Counted from the first letter of the stretch, positions 45,643-54,833 are shown. The stretch is 64,000 bases of DNA from Frigoribacterium sp. CFBP 13712 (GCF_014842255.1 NZ_JACYVH010000007.1:19548-83547), one strand, 5' to 3'. The notes: generated from the letters alone by a model not told the origin. Numbers and translations are program-made.

Positions 45643-47649
45643 TTGTCGCAGACCACGACCGCCGCGGGCACGAAGCCCGCGGCACCGCACGAACCGGGCG
45701 AAGCGCCCGGCATGAGCCACCGCGAAGTCCTCACGGCCCTCTCGGGTCTGCTGATGGGCATGCTCGTCGCGATCCTGTCGTCGACCGTCGTGTCGACCTC
45801 GCTGCCGCGCATCGTCAGCGACCTGAACGGCAGCCAGACCTCGTACACCTGGGTCATCACCGCGACCCTGCTGGCGACCACCGTGAGCACCCCGCTCTGG
45901 GGCAAGTTCTCGGACCTCACGAACCGCAAGGTGCTGCTGCAGGTCGCCCTGGTGCTGTTCGTGCTCGCCTCGGTCGCGGCCGGCTTCTCGCAGAACACCG
46001 CGACGCTGATCACGTTCCGCGTGTTCCAGGGTCTCGGCGCCGGTGGCCTCACCGCCCTGGTGCAGGTCGTCATGAGCGACATCATCAGCCCGCGTGAGCG
46101 CGGCCGCTACATGGGCTACCTCGGCGCCGTCATGAGCGTCGGCACCATCGGCGGCCCGCTGCTCGGCGGCGTGCTGACCGACAGCATCGGCTGGCGCTGG
46201 AACTTCTTCGTCGGCGTGCCCGTCGGCATCGCGGCCCTGATCGTCATCCAGAAGACGCTGCACCTGCCCGCCAAGCCGAAGAAGGCCGTCGTCGTCGACT
46301 ACTGGGGCGCCGGGCTGATCGCCGGCGGCGTCTCGCTGCTGCTCGTCTGGGTGTCGCTCGGCGGCAAGCAGTTCGAGTGGAACTCGACCGCCAGCTGGCT
46401 GATGGGCGTCGGCGCCGCCGTGCTGCTCGTGCTCGCCGTGATCGTCGAGTTCCGCACCAAGGAGCCGATCATCCCGCTCACGCTCTTCAAGAACCGCACC
46501 TTCACGTTCGCGGTCATCGCCTCGCTCAGCGTCGGCGTCGCGATGTTCGGCACCAGCGTGTTCCTCGGTCAGTACATGCAGCTGGCGCGCGGTCAGTCGC
46601 CGACCATGGCGGGCATCCTGACTCTGCCGATGGTGCTCGGCCTGCTCATCTCGTCGATGGTCGCCGGTGCGCTCATCTCGAAGTACGGCAAGTGGAAGCC
46701 CTACATGATCGTGGGGTCGGTGCTGCTGGCCGCCGGTCTGTTCCTCATGTCGACCATCGAGTACGACACGAACTTCTTCGTCGTCTCGGTCTTCATGGCG
46801 ATGATGGGTCTCGGCATCGGCATGGTGATGCAGAACCTCGTGCTCGTCGTGCAGAACTCGGTCGACGTGAGCGTCGTCGGGGCGGCCTCGTCGAGCGTCG
46901 CGTTCTTCCGCAGCCTCGGCGGCACGATCGGCGTCTCGGTCATGGGCGCCGTGCTCGGCACCAAGGTCTCGGGCTACATCACCGACGACCTGACCAGCGC
47001 CGGCGTCGACCCCAGCGCCCTCGGCGGCGGCTCGGCCTCGAGCATCCCCGACCTGAGCACGCTGCCCGGCCCGATCCGCACGATCGTCGAGTCCGCCTAC
47101 GGGCAGGGCGTCGCCGACGTGTTCCTGATCGCCGCACCGCTCGCGATCATCACGATCGTGTTCGTCTGCCTGCTGCCGAACGTCGAGCTCGGCACGAAGA
47201 GCGGCATCCAGCGCGCCGCAGCGGCCTCGTCCGACGACGAAGGAGGCGCGGCTCCGGTCGACGGGAACGACGCGTCGCCTGCGGTCAAGGGTGCGGCGGC
47301 CACGGCCGGTCTGGCGCCTGCGGTGTCGAGCGGCCCGGCGACCGCCGGTGCTCCGACCTCCCCGGTCGACACCGGAGTCATGACCGGGACCGGCGCCACG
47401 ACCGATGCCGGGGCCGGGGCTGGGAACAGGGCCGGGTCCGACGCCGTCGCAGGGGCCGAGGCCGTAGCAGGGGCCGACACCGCGGGGCGTCACCACACCC
47501 ACACGACGACGCGCACCGGGACGATCGATACGATCATCGCGACGGGTGCCGCCGAGGTGGCGGGTCACCCGGTGTCCGACGACGAGCTGGCCGAGAGCCC
47601 GGTGTTCTCGTCCCTGGTCGAGGAGAAGGATGTCGCAGCGGACCGATGA
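45643..47649 (+). CDS. DHA2-type (14-helix) MFS drug exporter
   Basis: EmrB/QacA-family proton-coupled exporter of 668 residues. SHREVLTALSGLLMGMLVAI begins helix 1; TDSIGWRWNFFVGVPVGIAA is the motif C/helix-5 region; about 14 hydrophobic segments end near residue 525, followed by a long Ala/Gly/Thr-rich tail of about 140 residues. The TTG at 45643 (with ccggagcg upstream) is chosen because an upstream ATG at 45541 would lie inside the operators and promoter. The operon ends with the MarR gene, overlapping by 20 bases. Confidence 0.88.
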   Translation: MSQTTTAAGTKPAAPHEPGEAPGMSHREVLTALSGLLMGMLVAILSSTVVSTSLPRIVSDLNGSQTSYTWVITATLLATTVSTPLWGKFSDLTNRKVLLQVALVLFVLASVAAGFSQNTATLITFRVFQGLGAGGLTALVQVVMSDIISPRERGRYMGYLGAVMSVGTIGGPLLGGVLTDSIGWRWNFFVGVPVGIAALIVIQKTLHLPAKPKKAVVVDYWGAGLIAGGVSLLLVWVSLGGKQFEWNSTASWLMGVGAAVLLVLAVIVEFRTKEPIIPLTLFKNRTFTFAVIASLSVGVAMFGTSVFLGQYMQLARGQSPTMAGILTLPMVLGLLISSMVAGALISKYGKWKPYMIVGSVLLAAGLFLMSTIEYDTNFFVVSVFMAMMGLGIGMVMQNLVLVVQNSVDVSVVGAASSSVAFFRSLGGTIGVSVMGAVLGTKVSGYITDDLTSAGVDPSALGGGSASSIPDLSTLPGPIRTIVESAYGQGVADVFLIAAPLAIITIVFVCLLPNVELGTKSGIQRAAAASSDDEGGAAPVDGNDASPAVKGAAATAGLAPAVSSGPATAGAPTSPVDTGVMTGTGATTDAGAGAGNRAGSDAVAGAEAVAGADTAGRHHTHTTTRTGTIDTIIATGAAEVAGHPVSDDELAESPVFSSLVEEKDVAADR

Positions 47650-48148
47650 CGCGACGCGGGCGGGCGCGGTGCCGAGCGCACCGCGCCTCCCGAGCCCGGA
47701 CGACGAGGGTCGCGAGGGGCTGATGGCGGGTGTGGTCGACGAGATCGGCTCGATGATGGTCGAGGCCAAGCGCACCATCGCCGCCGCGGCCTCGCGGTTC
47801 GACCCCGACGTGCCGCCGACGGCGTTCTACGTGCTGCGGTACGTCATGAAGCACCAGCCGTGCACCGCGGGCGACATCGTCAAGGCGATGGCGATGGACA
47901 AGAGCGCCGTCAGCCGCCAGGTCGCGCTGCTGCGCGACGCCGGGTTCGTCGACGTCGTGGCGGACGCGAGCGACGGCCGCGTGTCGATGCTCCGCAGCAC
48001 CGAGCGGGCCGACGCCCGCATGCTCGAGGTGCGGCACGAGAACCGCGCCGTGTTCCGCAGCCACGTCGAGGGCTGGACGGACGACGAGCTCGGCGAGTTC
48101 GCCGGCTGGCTCCGCCGGTTCAACACGCCCTCCGCCGAGCCCCGGTAG
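47630..48148 (+). CDS. MarR-family transcriptional regulator
   Basis: 172 residues with a winged helix: TAFYVLRYVMKHQPCTAGDI, VKAMAMDKSAVSRQVALLRD (recognition helix) and the wing VVADASDGRVSMLRS. ATG 47630 has gaggagaagg immediately upstream and lies within the last codons of the MFS gene. It most likely represses the MFS operon at the two palindromes at 45.55 kb, released by an exported toxic compound. The tail before the domain includes a ccgcgcctcc motif at 47681. Confidence 0.9.
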   Translation: MSQRTDDATRAGAVPSAPRLPSPDDEGREGLMAGVVDEIGSMMVEAKRTIAAAASRFDPDVPPTAFYVLRYVMKHQPCTAGDIVKAMAMDKSAVSRQVALLRDAGFVDVVADASDGRVSMLRSTERADARMLEVRHENRAVFRSHVEGWTDDELGEFAGWLRRFNTPSAEPR

Positions 48149-48322
48149 CTCAGGCGCCGGTGCCGGTGCTGGCATCTGCGCCGGAGCGGGCGAGTTCGGC
48201 GCGGGCGGGCGGCGGCGGAGGACCGGTTGCGCCGGACTGGACCGTGTTCGGGCGCGCGTCGTGGTCGCGGTGCGGCACGGACGCCCGCTTCCGCCGGACT
48301 CGCCCGGGGTCGCGCGCGACCC

Positions 48323-48436
48323 GACCCGCGCCTCCTCGGCCCCGACCCGCGCCTCCTCGACCTGCGCCTCCTCGGCCCCGACCCGCGCCCCCTCGGCCCC
48401 GACCCGCGCCTCCTCGACCCGCGCCTCCTCGGCCCC
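48323..48436. repeat. Array of six gacccgcgcctcctcggcccc units
   Basis: Units start at 48323, 48344, 48359, 48380, 48401 and 48416 (two are variant), alternating 21 and 15 bp apart. Each contains the dispersed motif in the complementary orientation. The preceding stretch 48149-48322 shows nothing recognisable. Confidence 0.85.
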
Positions 48437-48473
48437 CGCCTCGTCGACCCTCGACGGCGGAGGCCGCACACCA

Positions 48474-48510
48474 CGAAGGCCCCCTCCGCAGCACGCGGAG
48501 GGGGCCTTCG
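48474..48510. terminator. Bidirectional terminator between marR and the alcohol dehydrogenase
   Basis: Perfect 16-bp stem (48474-48489 / 48495-48510), 5-base loop, between convergent genes. Confidence 0.88.
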
Positions 48511-48522
48511 TCGGAGCAGGTG

Positions 48523-49566
48523 CTAGATCGTGGCCGTGTCGATCACGAAGCGGTAGCGGACCTTGCTGGCGACGACGCGCTCGTAGGCGTCGTCGACCTC
48601 GTCGGCCCCGATCGTCTCGATCTCGGCGCCGATGCGGTGCTGGGCGCAGAAGTCGAGCATCTCCTGAGTCTCGGGGATGCCGCCGATGTTCGAACCCGCG
48701 AGGCTGCGACGGCCGCCGATCAGCGACCCGGCACGGAACGACTGCGGGTTCTCGGGCAGACCGACGAACACCATGGTGCCGTTGAGACGCAGGGTGCGGG
48801 CGTAGGCGTCGATGTCCATGTCGGCCGAGATCGTGTTGATGATCAGGTCGAACGAGTTCTTGAGCTTGCCGAAGGTCTCGGGGTCGCTCGACGCGTAGTA
48901 GTGGTCGGCGCCGAGCTTCAGGCCGTCCTCCTGCTTCGACAGCGTCTGGCTGATGACGGTGACCTCGGCGCCCATGGCGTGCGCGATCTTGACGGCCATG
49001 TGACCGAGACCGCCCATGCCGACGACCGCGACCTTCTTGCCGGGGCCCGCGCCCCAGTGCTTCAGCGGCGAGTAGGTGGTGATGCCGGCGCAGAGCAGCG
49101 GAGCGGCCTCGTCGAGCGCGATGCCCTCGGGGATCGACAGCACGTAGTTCTCGTCGGCGACGATCTGCTTGGCGTACCCGCCGTAGGTGGGCTCGCCCGA
49201 GTACTGACGGCCGTTGTAGGTCGCGACGTTGCCCTTGACGCAGAACTGCTGCTCGCCGGCCAGGCAGTTCTCGCACTCGCGGCAGCTGTCGACGAAGCAG
49301 CCGATGCCGACGCGGTCGCCGACCTTGTGCTTGGTGACGTCGCTGCCGACCTCGGTGACGATGCCGGCGATCTCGTGGCCGGGCACCATCGGGAAGATCG
49401 CCTTGCCCCACTCTTCGCGGGCCTGGTGGATGTCGCTGTGGCAGATGCCGGCGAACGCGATGTCGATCTGGACGTCGTTCGGACCGACGTCGCGGAGCTC
49501 GACGGTCGAGTGCTCGAAGGGGGCGCCGGCGGACGGCGTCAGCAGAACAGGGACTGTGGTGGTCAT
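48523..49566 (-). CDS. adhC: NAD(P)-dependent zinc alcohol dehydrogenase (CAD-like)
   Basis: 347-residue MDR enzyme. Catalytic zinc ligands in AGICHSD and GHEIAG, four structural-zinc cysteines in the [17 protein letters not shown] stretch (about 95-110), and the dinucleotide motif [11 protein letters not shown] (about 180). It resembles mycobacterial AdhC and cinnamyl alcohol dehydrogenase-type enzymes that reduce aldehydes. ATG 49566 with ggaggtaac upstream. Confidence 0.92.
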   Translation of the reverse strand: MTTTVPVLLTPSAGAPFEHSTVELRDVGPNDVQIDIAFAGICHSDIHQAREEWGKAIFPMVPGHEIAGIVTEVGSDVTKHKVGDRVGIGCFVDSCRECENCLAGEQQFCVKGNVATYNGRQYSGEPTYGGYAKQIVADENYVLSIPEGIALDEAAPLLCAGITTYSPLKHWGAGPGKKVAVVGMGGLGHMAVKIAHAMGAEVTVISQTLSKQEDGLKLGADHYYASSDPETFGKLKNSFDLIINTISADMDIDAYARTLRLNGTMVFVGLPENPQSFRAGSLIGGRRSLAGSNIGGIPETQEMLDFCAQHRIGAEIETIGADEVDDAYERVVASKVRYRFVIDTATI

Positions 49567-49732
49567 GGGTTACCTCCGGGGTTGCGAGTGACTCGCGCGT
49601 CTGTGGGCGCGCTGATCTCCGACGACGCTGTGGGGGACGGTACGAGCCTAGGCGCGCCTCCCTGGGGCTTGCTCGTGACGGGAACCGTTCTCAGATCGGG
49701 GGCGCAGGAGGCACGGGTCGAGGAGGCGCGGG
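49567..49732. other. adhC upstream region with motif copies
   Basis: 166 bases without a gene. A GGAGGCGCGG copy ends at the ROK-kinase stop (49722-49731), preceded by a variant (ggaggcacgg) at 49707. The adhC promoter must lie here, though no clear -10 is seen. Confidence 0.5.
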
Positions 49733-50674
49733 TCAGCCGAGCAGGTCGGCCTGCCAGACGAGGGCGGCGGCCCCGACGAGCGGACTCTCGTCGCTCAGAC
49801 CGGAGCGCACGACGCGGACGCGCCGGGCGTAGTCGTTGACCGGGGCCTCGTCGACGCTCTGGCGCACCAGGTCGAGGTAGTCGTCGCTGACGCGGGAGAA
49901 GCCCCCGCCGATCGCGGCGACGTCGAGGTCGAGCAGGGTCGTGACCGACGAGATGGCCTCGCCGACGGCGTTGGCCGATCGGCGGACGGCGGCGACCGCG
50001 ATCTCGTCGCCGGCGACGTAGCCGGCGGCCAGGTCTTCGCCGCGCTCGCCCTGCCAGCCCTGCGCCTGCGCCCACGCGACGACGTTCGGACCCGACGCGA
50101 TGACCTCGAGCGTGGCGGCCCAGGCGCTCTCGCCCTCGGGCCGGTCGGCGATCTGGATCTGGCCGATGTGACCGGCGTTGCCCGTGCCTCCGGACAGGAG
50201 ACGGCCGTTGACGATCAGCCCGCCGCCGACACCGGTGGAGACGGTGATGGCGAGCGCATTATCGACACCCTGCGTGGCACCGACCCAGTGCTCGGCGAGG
50301 GCGAGGCTGACGCCGTCGAGTCGGAGGGTGACCGGGGCCGAGTCGGGCAGCGTGGCCGCGGCGAGCGAGGCGACCAGCTCGCGCAGCGGGTAGCCGCGCC
50401 AGGCGGGCAGGTTGATCGGCGAGACCGTGCCGGCGACGAGATCGACCGGGCCCGCGCTGCCGATGCCCGCACCGACGAGGACGTCGTCGCCCGGCAGGGA
50501 CGCCAGGGCGTGGGCCACGACCGTGCGGACGGCCTCGGCCAGCTCGTCGGACGTCGATGTCGCACCCGTCGGACGCCGCTCGCGGCTGCCGTCGAGGAGG
50601 GTTCCGTCTGCGGCGACGAGCGCCGCCTCGACCTTGGTGCCGCCGACGTCGACGGCCAGTGCGTATTCGCTCAC
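49733..50674 (-). CDS. ROK-family sugar kinase
   Basis: 313 residues. ATP site LAVDVGGTKVEAALV at the N-terminus, second motif GIGSAGPVDL, and the catalytic/ATP region TVSTGVGGGLIVNG followed by GNAGHIGQ. The CxCGxxGCxE zinc motif of most ROK kinases and repressors is absent, as in some actinobacterial relatives. It probably phosphorylates glucose, an amino sugar or a similar hexose. GTG start 50674. Divergent from a PfkB kinase: two sugar kinases share one promoter region. Confidence 0.85.
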   Translation of the reverse strand: MSEYALAVDVGGTKVEAALVAADGTLLDGSRERRPTGATSTSDELAEAVRTVVAHALASLPGDDVLVGAGIGSAGPVDLVAGTVSPINLPAWRGYPLRELVASLAAATLPDSAPVTLRLDGVSLALAEHWVGATQGVDNALAITVSTGVGGGLIVNGRLLSGGTGNAGHIGQIQIADRPEGESAWAATLEVIASGPNVVAWAQAQGWQGERGEDLAAGYVAGDEIAVAAVRRSANAVGEAISSVTTLLDLDVAAIGGGFSRVSDDYLDLVRQSVDEAPVNDYARRVRVVRSGLSDESPLVGAAALVWQADLLG

Positions 50675-50786
50675 GTCGTCAGCGTAGCGGCGGGGTGCGA
50701 CATCGGCCGGGCCCGGTCTAGGGTGACGTGTCGCCTCGTGACCCCGACGCCGAGGCACCCTACGGACCGCTATCGAGAGGCGCCTC

Positions 50787-51710
50787 ATGACCACCAGCGA
50801 GGGACGCCCGCGCGGCGCCAGGGTCGTCGTCATCGGCGACGCGCTCATCGACGAGCTGCGCACCGAGACGGGCTCGAGCGATCACGTCGGCGGCGCCGGT
50901 CTCAACGTCGCCGTCGGTCTCAGTCGCCTCGGGGTGCCGACCACGCTGCTGGCGTCCATCGGCGACGATGCCGACGGGCGCTCGATCCGGAGCTTCCTCG
51001 CCGAGCACGGGGTCGACCTGCTCGAGACGGTCAACCCGCTCGGTACCGGTCGGGCCGTGTCGCTGCGGGTCGACGGCGAGCCGTCGTACGTGTTCACCGA
51101 CGCCGCCGTCGCCCGCGGCCTCGACTTCTCTGCCGAGCAGTTCGCCGCCCTCGACGCGGCCCCGCTGATCGCCGTCAGCTCGTACCCGTTCGACGACGTG
51201 GCCCTCACCGACCGCCTGCTCGCGGTCGCCGGCGACTCGCCCCGCCGCCTGGTGGTCGACCCCAACCCCCGGCCCGGGTTCCTGCCGGGCGGCGATGCCC
51301 AGGTCGCCGCGTTCGGAGCCGGATTCGCCCGCGTGGCCGCGACGTGCCTCCTCGTCAAGATCGGCGACGACGACGCGGAGCTCGTCACCGGCGGCCCGCT
51401 GTCGGACTGGCAGGAGGCGCTGCTCACCGCCGGTGCCGGGGGAGTGCTCGCGACGCGCGGGTCCGACGGGGCGAGCCTGCTGCTGGCCGGCGGGGCGGAG
51501 CTGCGGCGCGGCATCTCTGCCGCTGACGGCGAGGTCGTCGACACGATGGGCGCGGGTGACGCGACCTTCGCCGCGATCGTCTCGTCGCTGCTCTCCGCGC
51601 GGCGCGAACCGGGGTCGGTGGACTGGGCCGACGCGCTCGGACGCGCGATGGACATCGCCGCCGCCACGGTGCGCTCGCCGGGGGCGCTGCTCCGCGCGCC
51701 GGGCCTCTGA
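50787..51710 (+). CDS. PfkB-family carbohydrate kinase
   Basis: 307 residues, ribokinase fold: VVVIGDALIDEL and GGAGLNVAVGLSRLG at the N-terminus; C-terminal signature DTMGAGDATFAA with catalytic Asp. Substrate undefined (ribose, fructose or a nucleoside). ATG 50787 with gagaggcg upstream. Divergent from the ROK kinase, followed by the repeat array at 51.7 kb. Confidence 0.88.
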   Translation: MTTSEGRPRGARVVVIGDALIDELRTETGSSDHVGGAGLNVAVGLSRLGVPTTLLASIGDDADGRSIRSFLAEHGVDLLETVNPLGTGRAVSLRVDGEPSYVFTDAAVARGLDFSAEQFAALDAAPLIAVSSYPFDDVALTDRLLAVAGDSPRRLVVDPNPRPGFLPGGDAQVAAFGAGFARVAATCLLVKIGDDDAELVTGGPLSDWQEALLTAGAGGVLATRGSDGASLLLAGGAELRRGISAADGEVVDTMGAGDATFAAIVSSLLSARREPGSVDWADALGRAMDIAAATVRSPGALLRAPGL

Positions 51711-52194
51711 CGCGACCCGCGCCTCCTCGGCGATCGATGTGACTCGAAGCGGCGCTCGCGGTGCCCGGAGGGCCCCCGATGCGTCACTTCGGTGCGGTGC
51801 GGTGCGGTGCGGTGCGGTGCGTGCGGCGCGCGCTGCTCCAGCTGGCGACTCGCGCCTCCTCGGCCAACGATGTGACGCGAAGGGGGCGTTGCGGCGCGCG
51901 GAGAGCCCCTTATGCGTCACCTCGGTGCGGTGCGGTGCGGTGCGGTGCGGCGCGCGCTGCTGCGTTGGGTGAGCCGCGCCTCCTCGGCGATCGATGTGAC
52001 TCGAAGGGGCGCTTGCGGTGCGCGGAGGGCCCCGGATGCGTCACTTGGATGCGGTGCGCGCTGCAGCGTTGGGTGAGCCGCGCCTCCTCGGCGATCGATG
52101 TGACGCGAAGGGGCAGTTGCGGCGCGCGCGGGGGTCTTGTTGCGTCACTTCGATGGGGTGGCGCGGGGCGCGGCGCGCACCGGCGCGGCCCGCG
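51711..52194. repeat. Four-unit nested tandem repeat array with hairpins and GGTGC microsatellite
   Basis: Units begin with cgcgcctcctcggc at 51718, 51851, 51975 and 52079 (spacing 133, 124 and 104 bp). Each contains atcgatgtgac(t/g)cgaag and a matching gcgtcac(t/c)tcg arm that form a hairpin with a GC-rich loop. Units 1 and 2 also include six and five copies of ggtgc (51791-51820 and 51924-51948), which explain the length differences; units 3 and 4 lack it. There is no gene. Confidence 0.9.
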
Positions 52195-53196
52195 TCAGGC
52201 GCTGGCCTCGTGCGTGCTGCGCGCCTTGCCCGACAGGTACCAGTGCGAGCGCACGCCGGTCTCGACGGGCTGCATGCCGACGACGACCTTGCCCCTCGAG
52301 TGATGCTCGGCGAGGTCGTCGAACGCCTGCGTGATGTAGTCGAACGGGTAGAAGCCCGAGATGAGCACCCGCACCTTGTTCTCGGCGATCAGCTTCGCGA
52401 GGGCGGCGAGCACCATGGCGGGCTCGGTGTCGTCGCGCTCGGGCCGGATGTAGTGCATCTCGAGGTCGAGGCGGTGCTCGCTCGAGCTGAACCGCGCCTC
52501 CTTCACTCCGAGGCTCGTCGCCAGTTCGGGGTTGTCGCCGCCGAAGTTGTCGATGAACGCGGTGATGGGTCGCTTCGCGGCCTCCTCGATGCGCTGCTGC
52601 AGACCCTCGCCGTACGTGATGGGCGTGACGCCGATCGAGCGCAGGTAGTCGTGGTTCGGCGGGCTGCAGGTGCCGATCACCTTCGCCCCCGCCGCGAGGG
52701 CGAGCTGGCACTCGATGTGACCCACCCCGCCGGCCGCCGCGGTGATGACCACGATGTCGCCCGGCCCGAGGTGCAGCGAGCGGACCACGTCGTACGCCGT
52801 CACTCCGGCGAGATAGAGCCCGCCGGCGACCTCCCATCCGACGTTCGACGGCTTCTTCACGATCGACGAGGCGGGGACGGTCACGTAGGTGGCGTGCGCT
52901 CCGCCCTCGATCGCGTGACCGATCACCTCGGCCCCGACCGAGAAGTCGCGAACCGCCGAGCCGCGCTTCTTGACGATGCCGGCGAAGCACGACCCCTGAC
53001 GGGCCGGGAACTCGAGCGGCAGCCGGTCGGTAAAGTCGCCCTTGCGGATGAAGTTCTCGATGTGGTTCAGGCCGGCGCAGACGACCTCAACGACGACCTC
53101 GTCGTCGGCGGGGACGGGCAGCTCCTGGGTGACAAAGTGCAGCTCGTCGACGTCTCCGTAGCGTTCGAACTCGACGGCTCTTCCGGTGCGACTCAT
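52195..53196 (-). CDS. Quinone-oxidoreductase-type MDR protein
   Basis: 333-residue medium-chain reductase without zinc ligands. The Rossmann fingerprint is ITAAAGGVGHIECQLALAAG (about 150-170); the N-terminal GRAVEFERYGDVDELHFV is the family's barrel start. Likely reduces quinones or enones with NADPH. The start 53196 has aaggaggt, a near-perfect Shine-Dalgarno. The stop is reached directly from the repeat array. Confidence 0.88.
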   Translation of the reverse strand: MSRTGRAVEFERYGDVDELHFVTQELPVPADDEVVVEVVCAGLNHIENFIRKGDFTDRLPLEFPARQGSCFAGIVKKRGSAVRDFSVGAEVIGHAIEGGAHATYVTVPASSIVKKPSNVGWEVAGGLYLAGVTAYDVVRSLHLGPGDIVVITAAAGGVGHIECQLALAAGAKVIGTCSPPNHDYLRSIGVTPITYGEGLQQRIEEAAKRPITAFIDNFGGDNPELATSLGVKEARFSSSEHRLDLEMHYIRPERDDTEPAMVLAALAKLIAENKVRVLISGFYPFDYITQAFDDLAEHHSRGKVVVGMQPVETGVRSHWYLSGKARSTHEASA

Positions 53197-53297
53197 GACC
53201 GACCTCCTTGTGGCGTTGCCTGATTGTGCGCCTCCTCGCGGCGGTGCGCACGCCCCCATCCGAGGTCGTCGGGCCGTCGAGGTCGTCAGGCGAGCAG

Positions 53298-53410
53298 CCG
53301 AGGAGGCGCGGTGCGGGCCGCCGGGTCGGCTCACCACTCCGACGGGGCGGGGCTCACCACTCCGAGGAGGCGCGGTGCGGGCCGCCGGGTCCGCTCACCA
53401 CTCCGACGGG
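53298..53410. repeat. 49-bp duplication carrying the dispersed motif
   Basis: 53298-53346 and 53362-53410 differ at one position, period 64; the spacer repeats ggctcaccac. Each copy contains GGAGGCGCGG. Lies between the quinone-oxidoreductase promoter region and the metallopeptidase stop. Confidence 0.88.
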
Positions 53411-53415
53411 TCCCG

Positions 53416-54318
53416 CTAGAGCCGCTCGGTCGGCACGGCGAACGTGTCGCAGGCCCCCGCGCCGCCGGCGCGACCCGTGTCGAACCACCTCTGGCGCTGC
53501 TCGGCCGAGCCGTGGGTCCAGGTGTCGGAGTCGACGCGGCCGCCCGACGCCTCCTGGATGCGGTCGTCGCCCACCGCCGCCGCGGCGTCGAGCGCGTCGG
53601 CGATCTGCGCGTCGGTCACCGGTTCGAGGAACGTCGTGCCGGCGTCGTCCGCGACCGTCGTCGCCGCGCCGACCCAGGCCCCCGCGTAGCAGTCGGCCTG
53701 CACCTCGAGGCGGATGGTGTCGGAGCCGGGCCCCGTCGCACTGCGGTCGGCGCGGTCGAAGGCGCCGGTCAGCTGCTGGATGTGGTGGCCCCACTCGTGC
53801 CCGACGACGTACATCTGCGCGAGCGGACCGGCGCTCGCCCCGTACTGCTCGCGCAGCTGGTCGAAGAAGTCGGTGTCGACGTAGAGCGCCTGGTCGGGCG
53901 GGCAGTAGAAGGGGCCGGTGGCGCTCGTCGCGCTGCCGCAGCCGGTGTCGACGGCTGCCGTGAACAGGAAGAAGTCGGGCGTGACGTAGTCCCCGACGCC
54001 CAGCTGCGCGGCCTCCGTCGACCAGTACGTGTCGAGCGAGTCCGCCGCGCCGGCCATGCGGCAGTCGATGCTCGCGTTGGCGTCGGCGCCCGTCTCGCAG
54101 CCCTCGAGCGGAGCCGCCGCGATCTGATCGGGCGAACCCGAGCCGGTCGACGTGCCGTCGAGCAGCCCGCTGAGGTTCACCCCGGTGAACTGGTTGATCA
54201 GGGCGACGACGATGATCGCCACGACGCCCGTCCCGCCGGCCGCGATGCCGGTGGTGCGACCCCGCCCGCGCCGCCGGACCTTGCTGCTGTCGATGCGCGC
54301 ATCGTCGTTGAATGACAT
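53416..54318 (-). CDS. Neutral zinc metallopeptidase (YpfJ-type), membrane-anchored
   Basis: 300 residues. A charged N-terminus (SSKVRRRGRGR) precedes one membrane helix (GTGVVAIIVVALINQFTG), the catalytic domain faces outside. Zinc-binding HEWGHH (about 163) and the downstream EVQADCYAGAW give the HExxH..E pattern. Paired cysteines may stabilise the exported fold. Start 54318 has TAGTTT seven bases upstream (leaderless). Confidence 0.9.
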   Translation of the reverse strand: MSFNDDARIDSSKVRRRGRGRTTGIAAGGTGVVAIIVVALINQFTGVNLSGLLDGTSTGSGSPDQIAAAPLEGCETGADANASIDCRMAGAADSLDTYWSTEAAQLGVGDYVTPDFFLFTAAVDTGCGSATSATGPFYCPPDQALYVDTDFFDQLREQYGASAGPLAQMYVVGHEWGHHIQQLTGAFDRADRSATGPGSDTIRLEVQADCYAGAWVGAATTVADDAGTTFLEPVTDAQIADALDAAAAVGDDRIQEASGGRVDSDTWTHGSAEQRQRWFDTGRAGGAGACDTFAVPTERL

Positions 54319-54325
54319 GCGTCAG

Positions 54326-54331
54326 AAACTA
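54326..54331 (-). promoter_or_regulatory. -10 element of a leaderless promoter
   Basis: TAGTTT on the minus strand, seven bases before the metallopeptidase ATG. Confidence 0.5.
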
Positions 54332-54362
54332 CGCGGGTCGCGGGGGCCGCGGCCCGTCGAGG

Positions 54363-54785
54363 TCAGGCCTGGTCGGCGCCCTCGGCCCGCTCGCGCTCGG
54401 CGCGGAGCAGCGCGCGACCGGCGTCGCGGTCTTTCACGCGCTGCTCCTCCTCGCGCACCTCGGCCAGGTTCGCGCGCTCGGTGACCAGCCAGGCGGGCAT
54501 CTCCTTCAGCAGATCGTGGATCTCGTCGGTGGTGAGCGCGTCGTCGACGCCGGCGCGCGCGAGACCCGAGATCGTCACGCCGAGCTTCTGCGCGACGACG
54601 GGGCGCGGGTGCGGGCCGGTGCGGCGCAGCTCGGCCAGCCACTCGGGCGGGTTCGCGGTGAGCTCGGCGAACTCCTCGCGGGTGACGGGCGTGTTCTGGA
54701 ACGACTCGGGCGTGGCCGGCAGGTGCACCCCGAGCTTCTTCGCGGCAGTGAAGGGCTTGAGCGTCTGCGGGGTCTTCTGAGTCAT
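54363..54785 (-). CDS. DUF5997 family protein (140 aa)
   Basis: Small soluble protein: KPFTAAKKLGVHLPATPESF at the N-terminus is characteristic of the family, PPEWLAELRRTGPHPRPVVAQ follows, and a charged helical tail ends it. The segment KLGVTISGLARAGVDDALTT looks like a helix-turn-helix, so DNA binding is possible. Divergent from a LysR-type substrate-domain protein; this pair is conserved in actinobacteria in my experience. Confidence 0.82.
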   Translation of the reverse strand: MTQKTPQTLKPFTAAKKLGVHLPATPESFQNTPVTREEFAELTANPPEWLAELRRTGPHPRPVVAQKLGVTISGLARAGVDDALTTDEIHDLLKEMPAWLVTERANLAEVREEEQRVKDRDAGRALLRAERERAEGADQA

Positions 54786-54791
54786 GCCGCA

Positions 54792-54797
54792 AGGGTA
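54792..54797 (-). promoter_or_regulatory. -10 element of the DUF5997 gene
   Basis: TACCCT on the minus strand, six bases before ATG 54785. The same hexamer stands on the plus strand for the divergent partner, and both are within ggtaccc-type words. Confidence 0.5.
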
Positions 54798-54833
54798 CCG
54801 GGAGGCGCGGGTCGGCACGAGCGCGCACCCCGG

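Noticed and set aside
47224..48474. Arg/Gly-rich minus-strand frames opposite the MFS tail and marR region
   Set aside because: Simple translations of the repeat array and terminator; no independent coding signal.
51711..52194. CRISPR array
   Set aside because: Units of more than 100 bp with variable length, internal hairpin and microsatellite, no short identical repeats with unique spacers and no cas genes.
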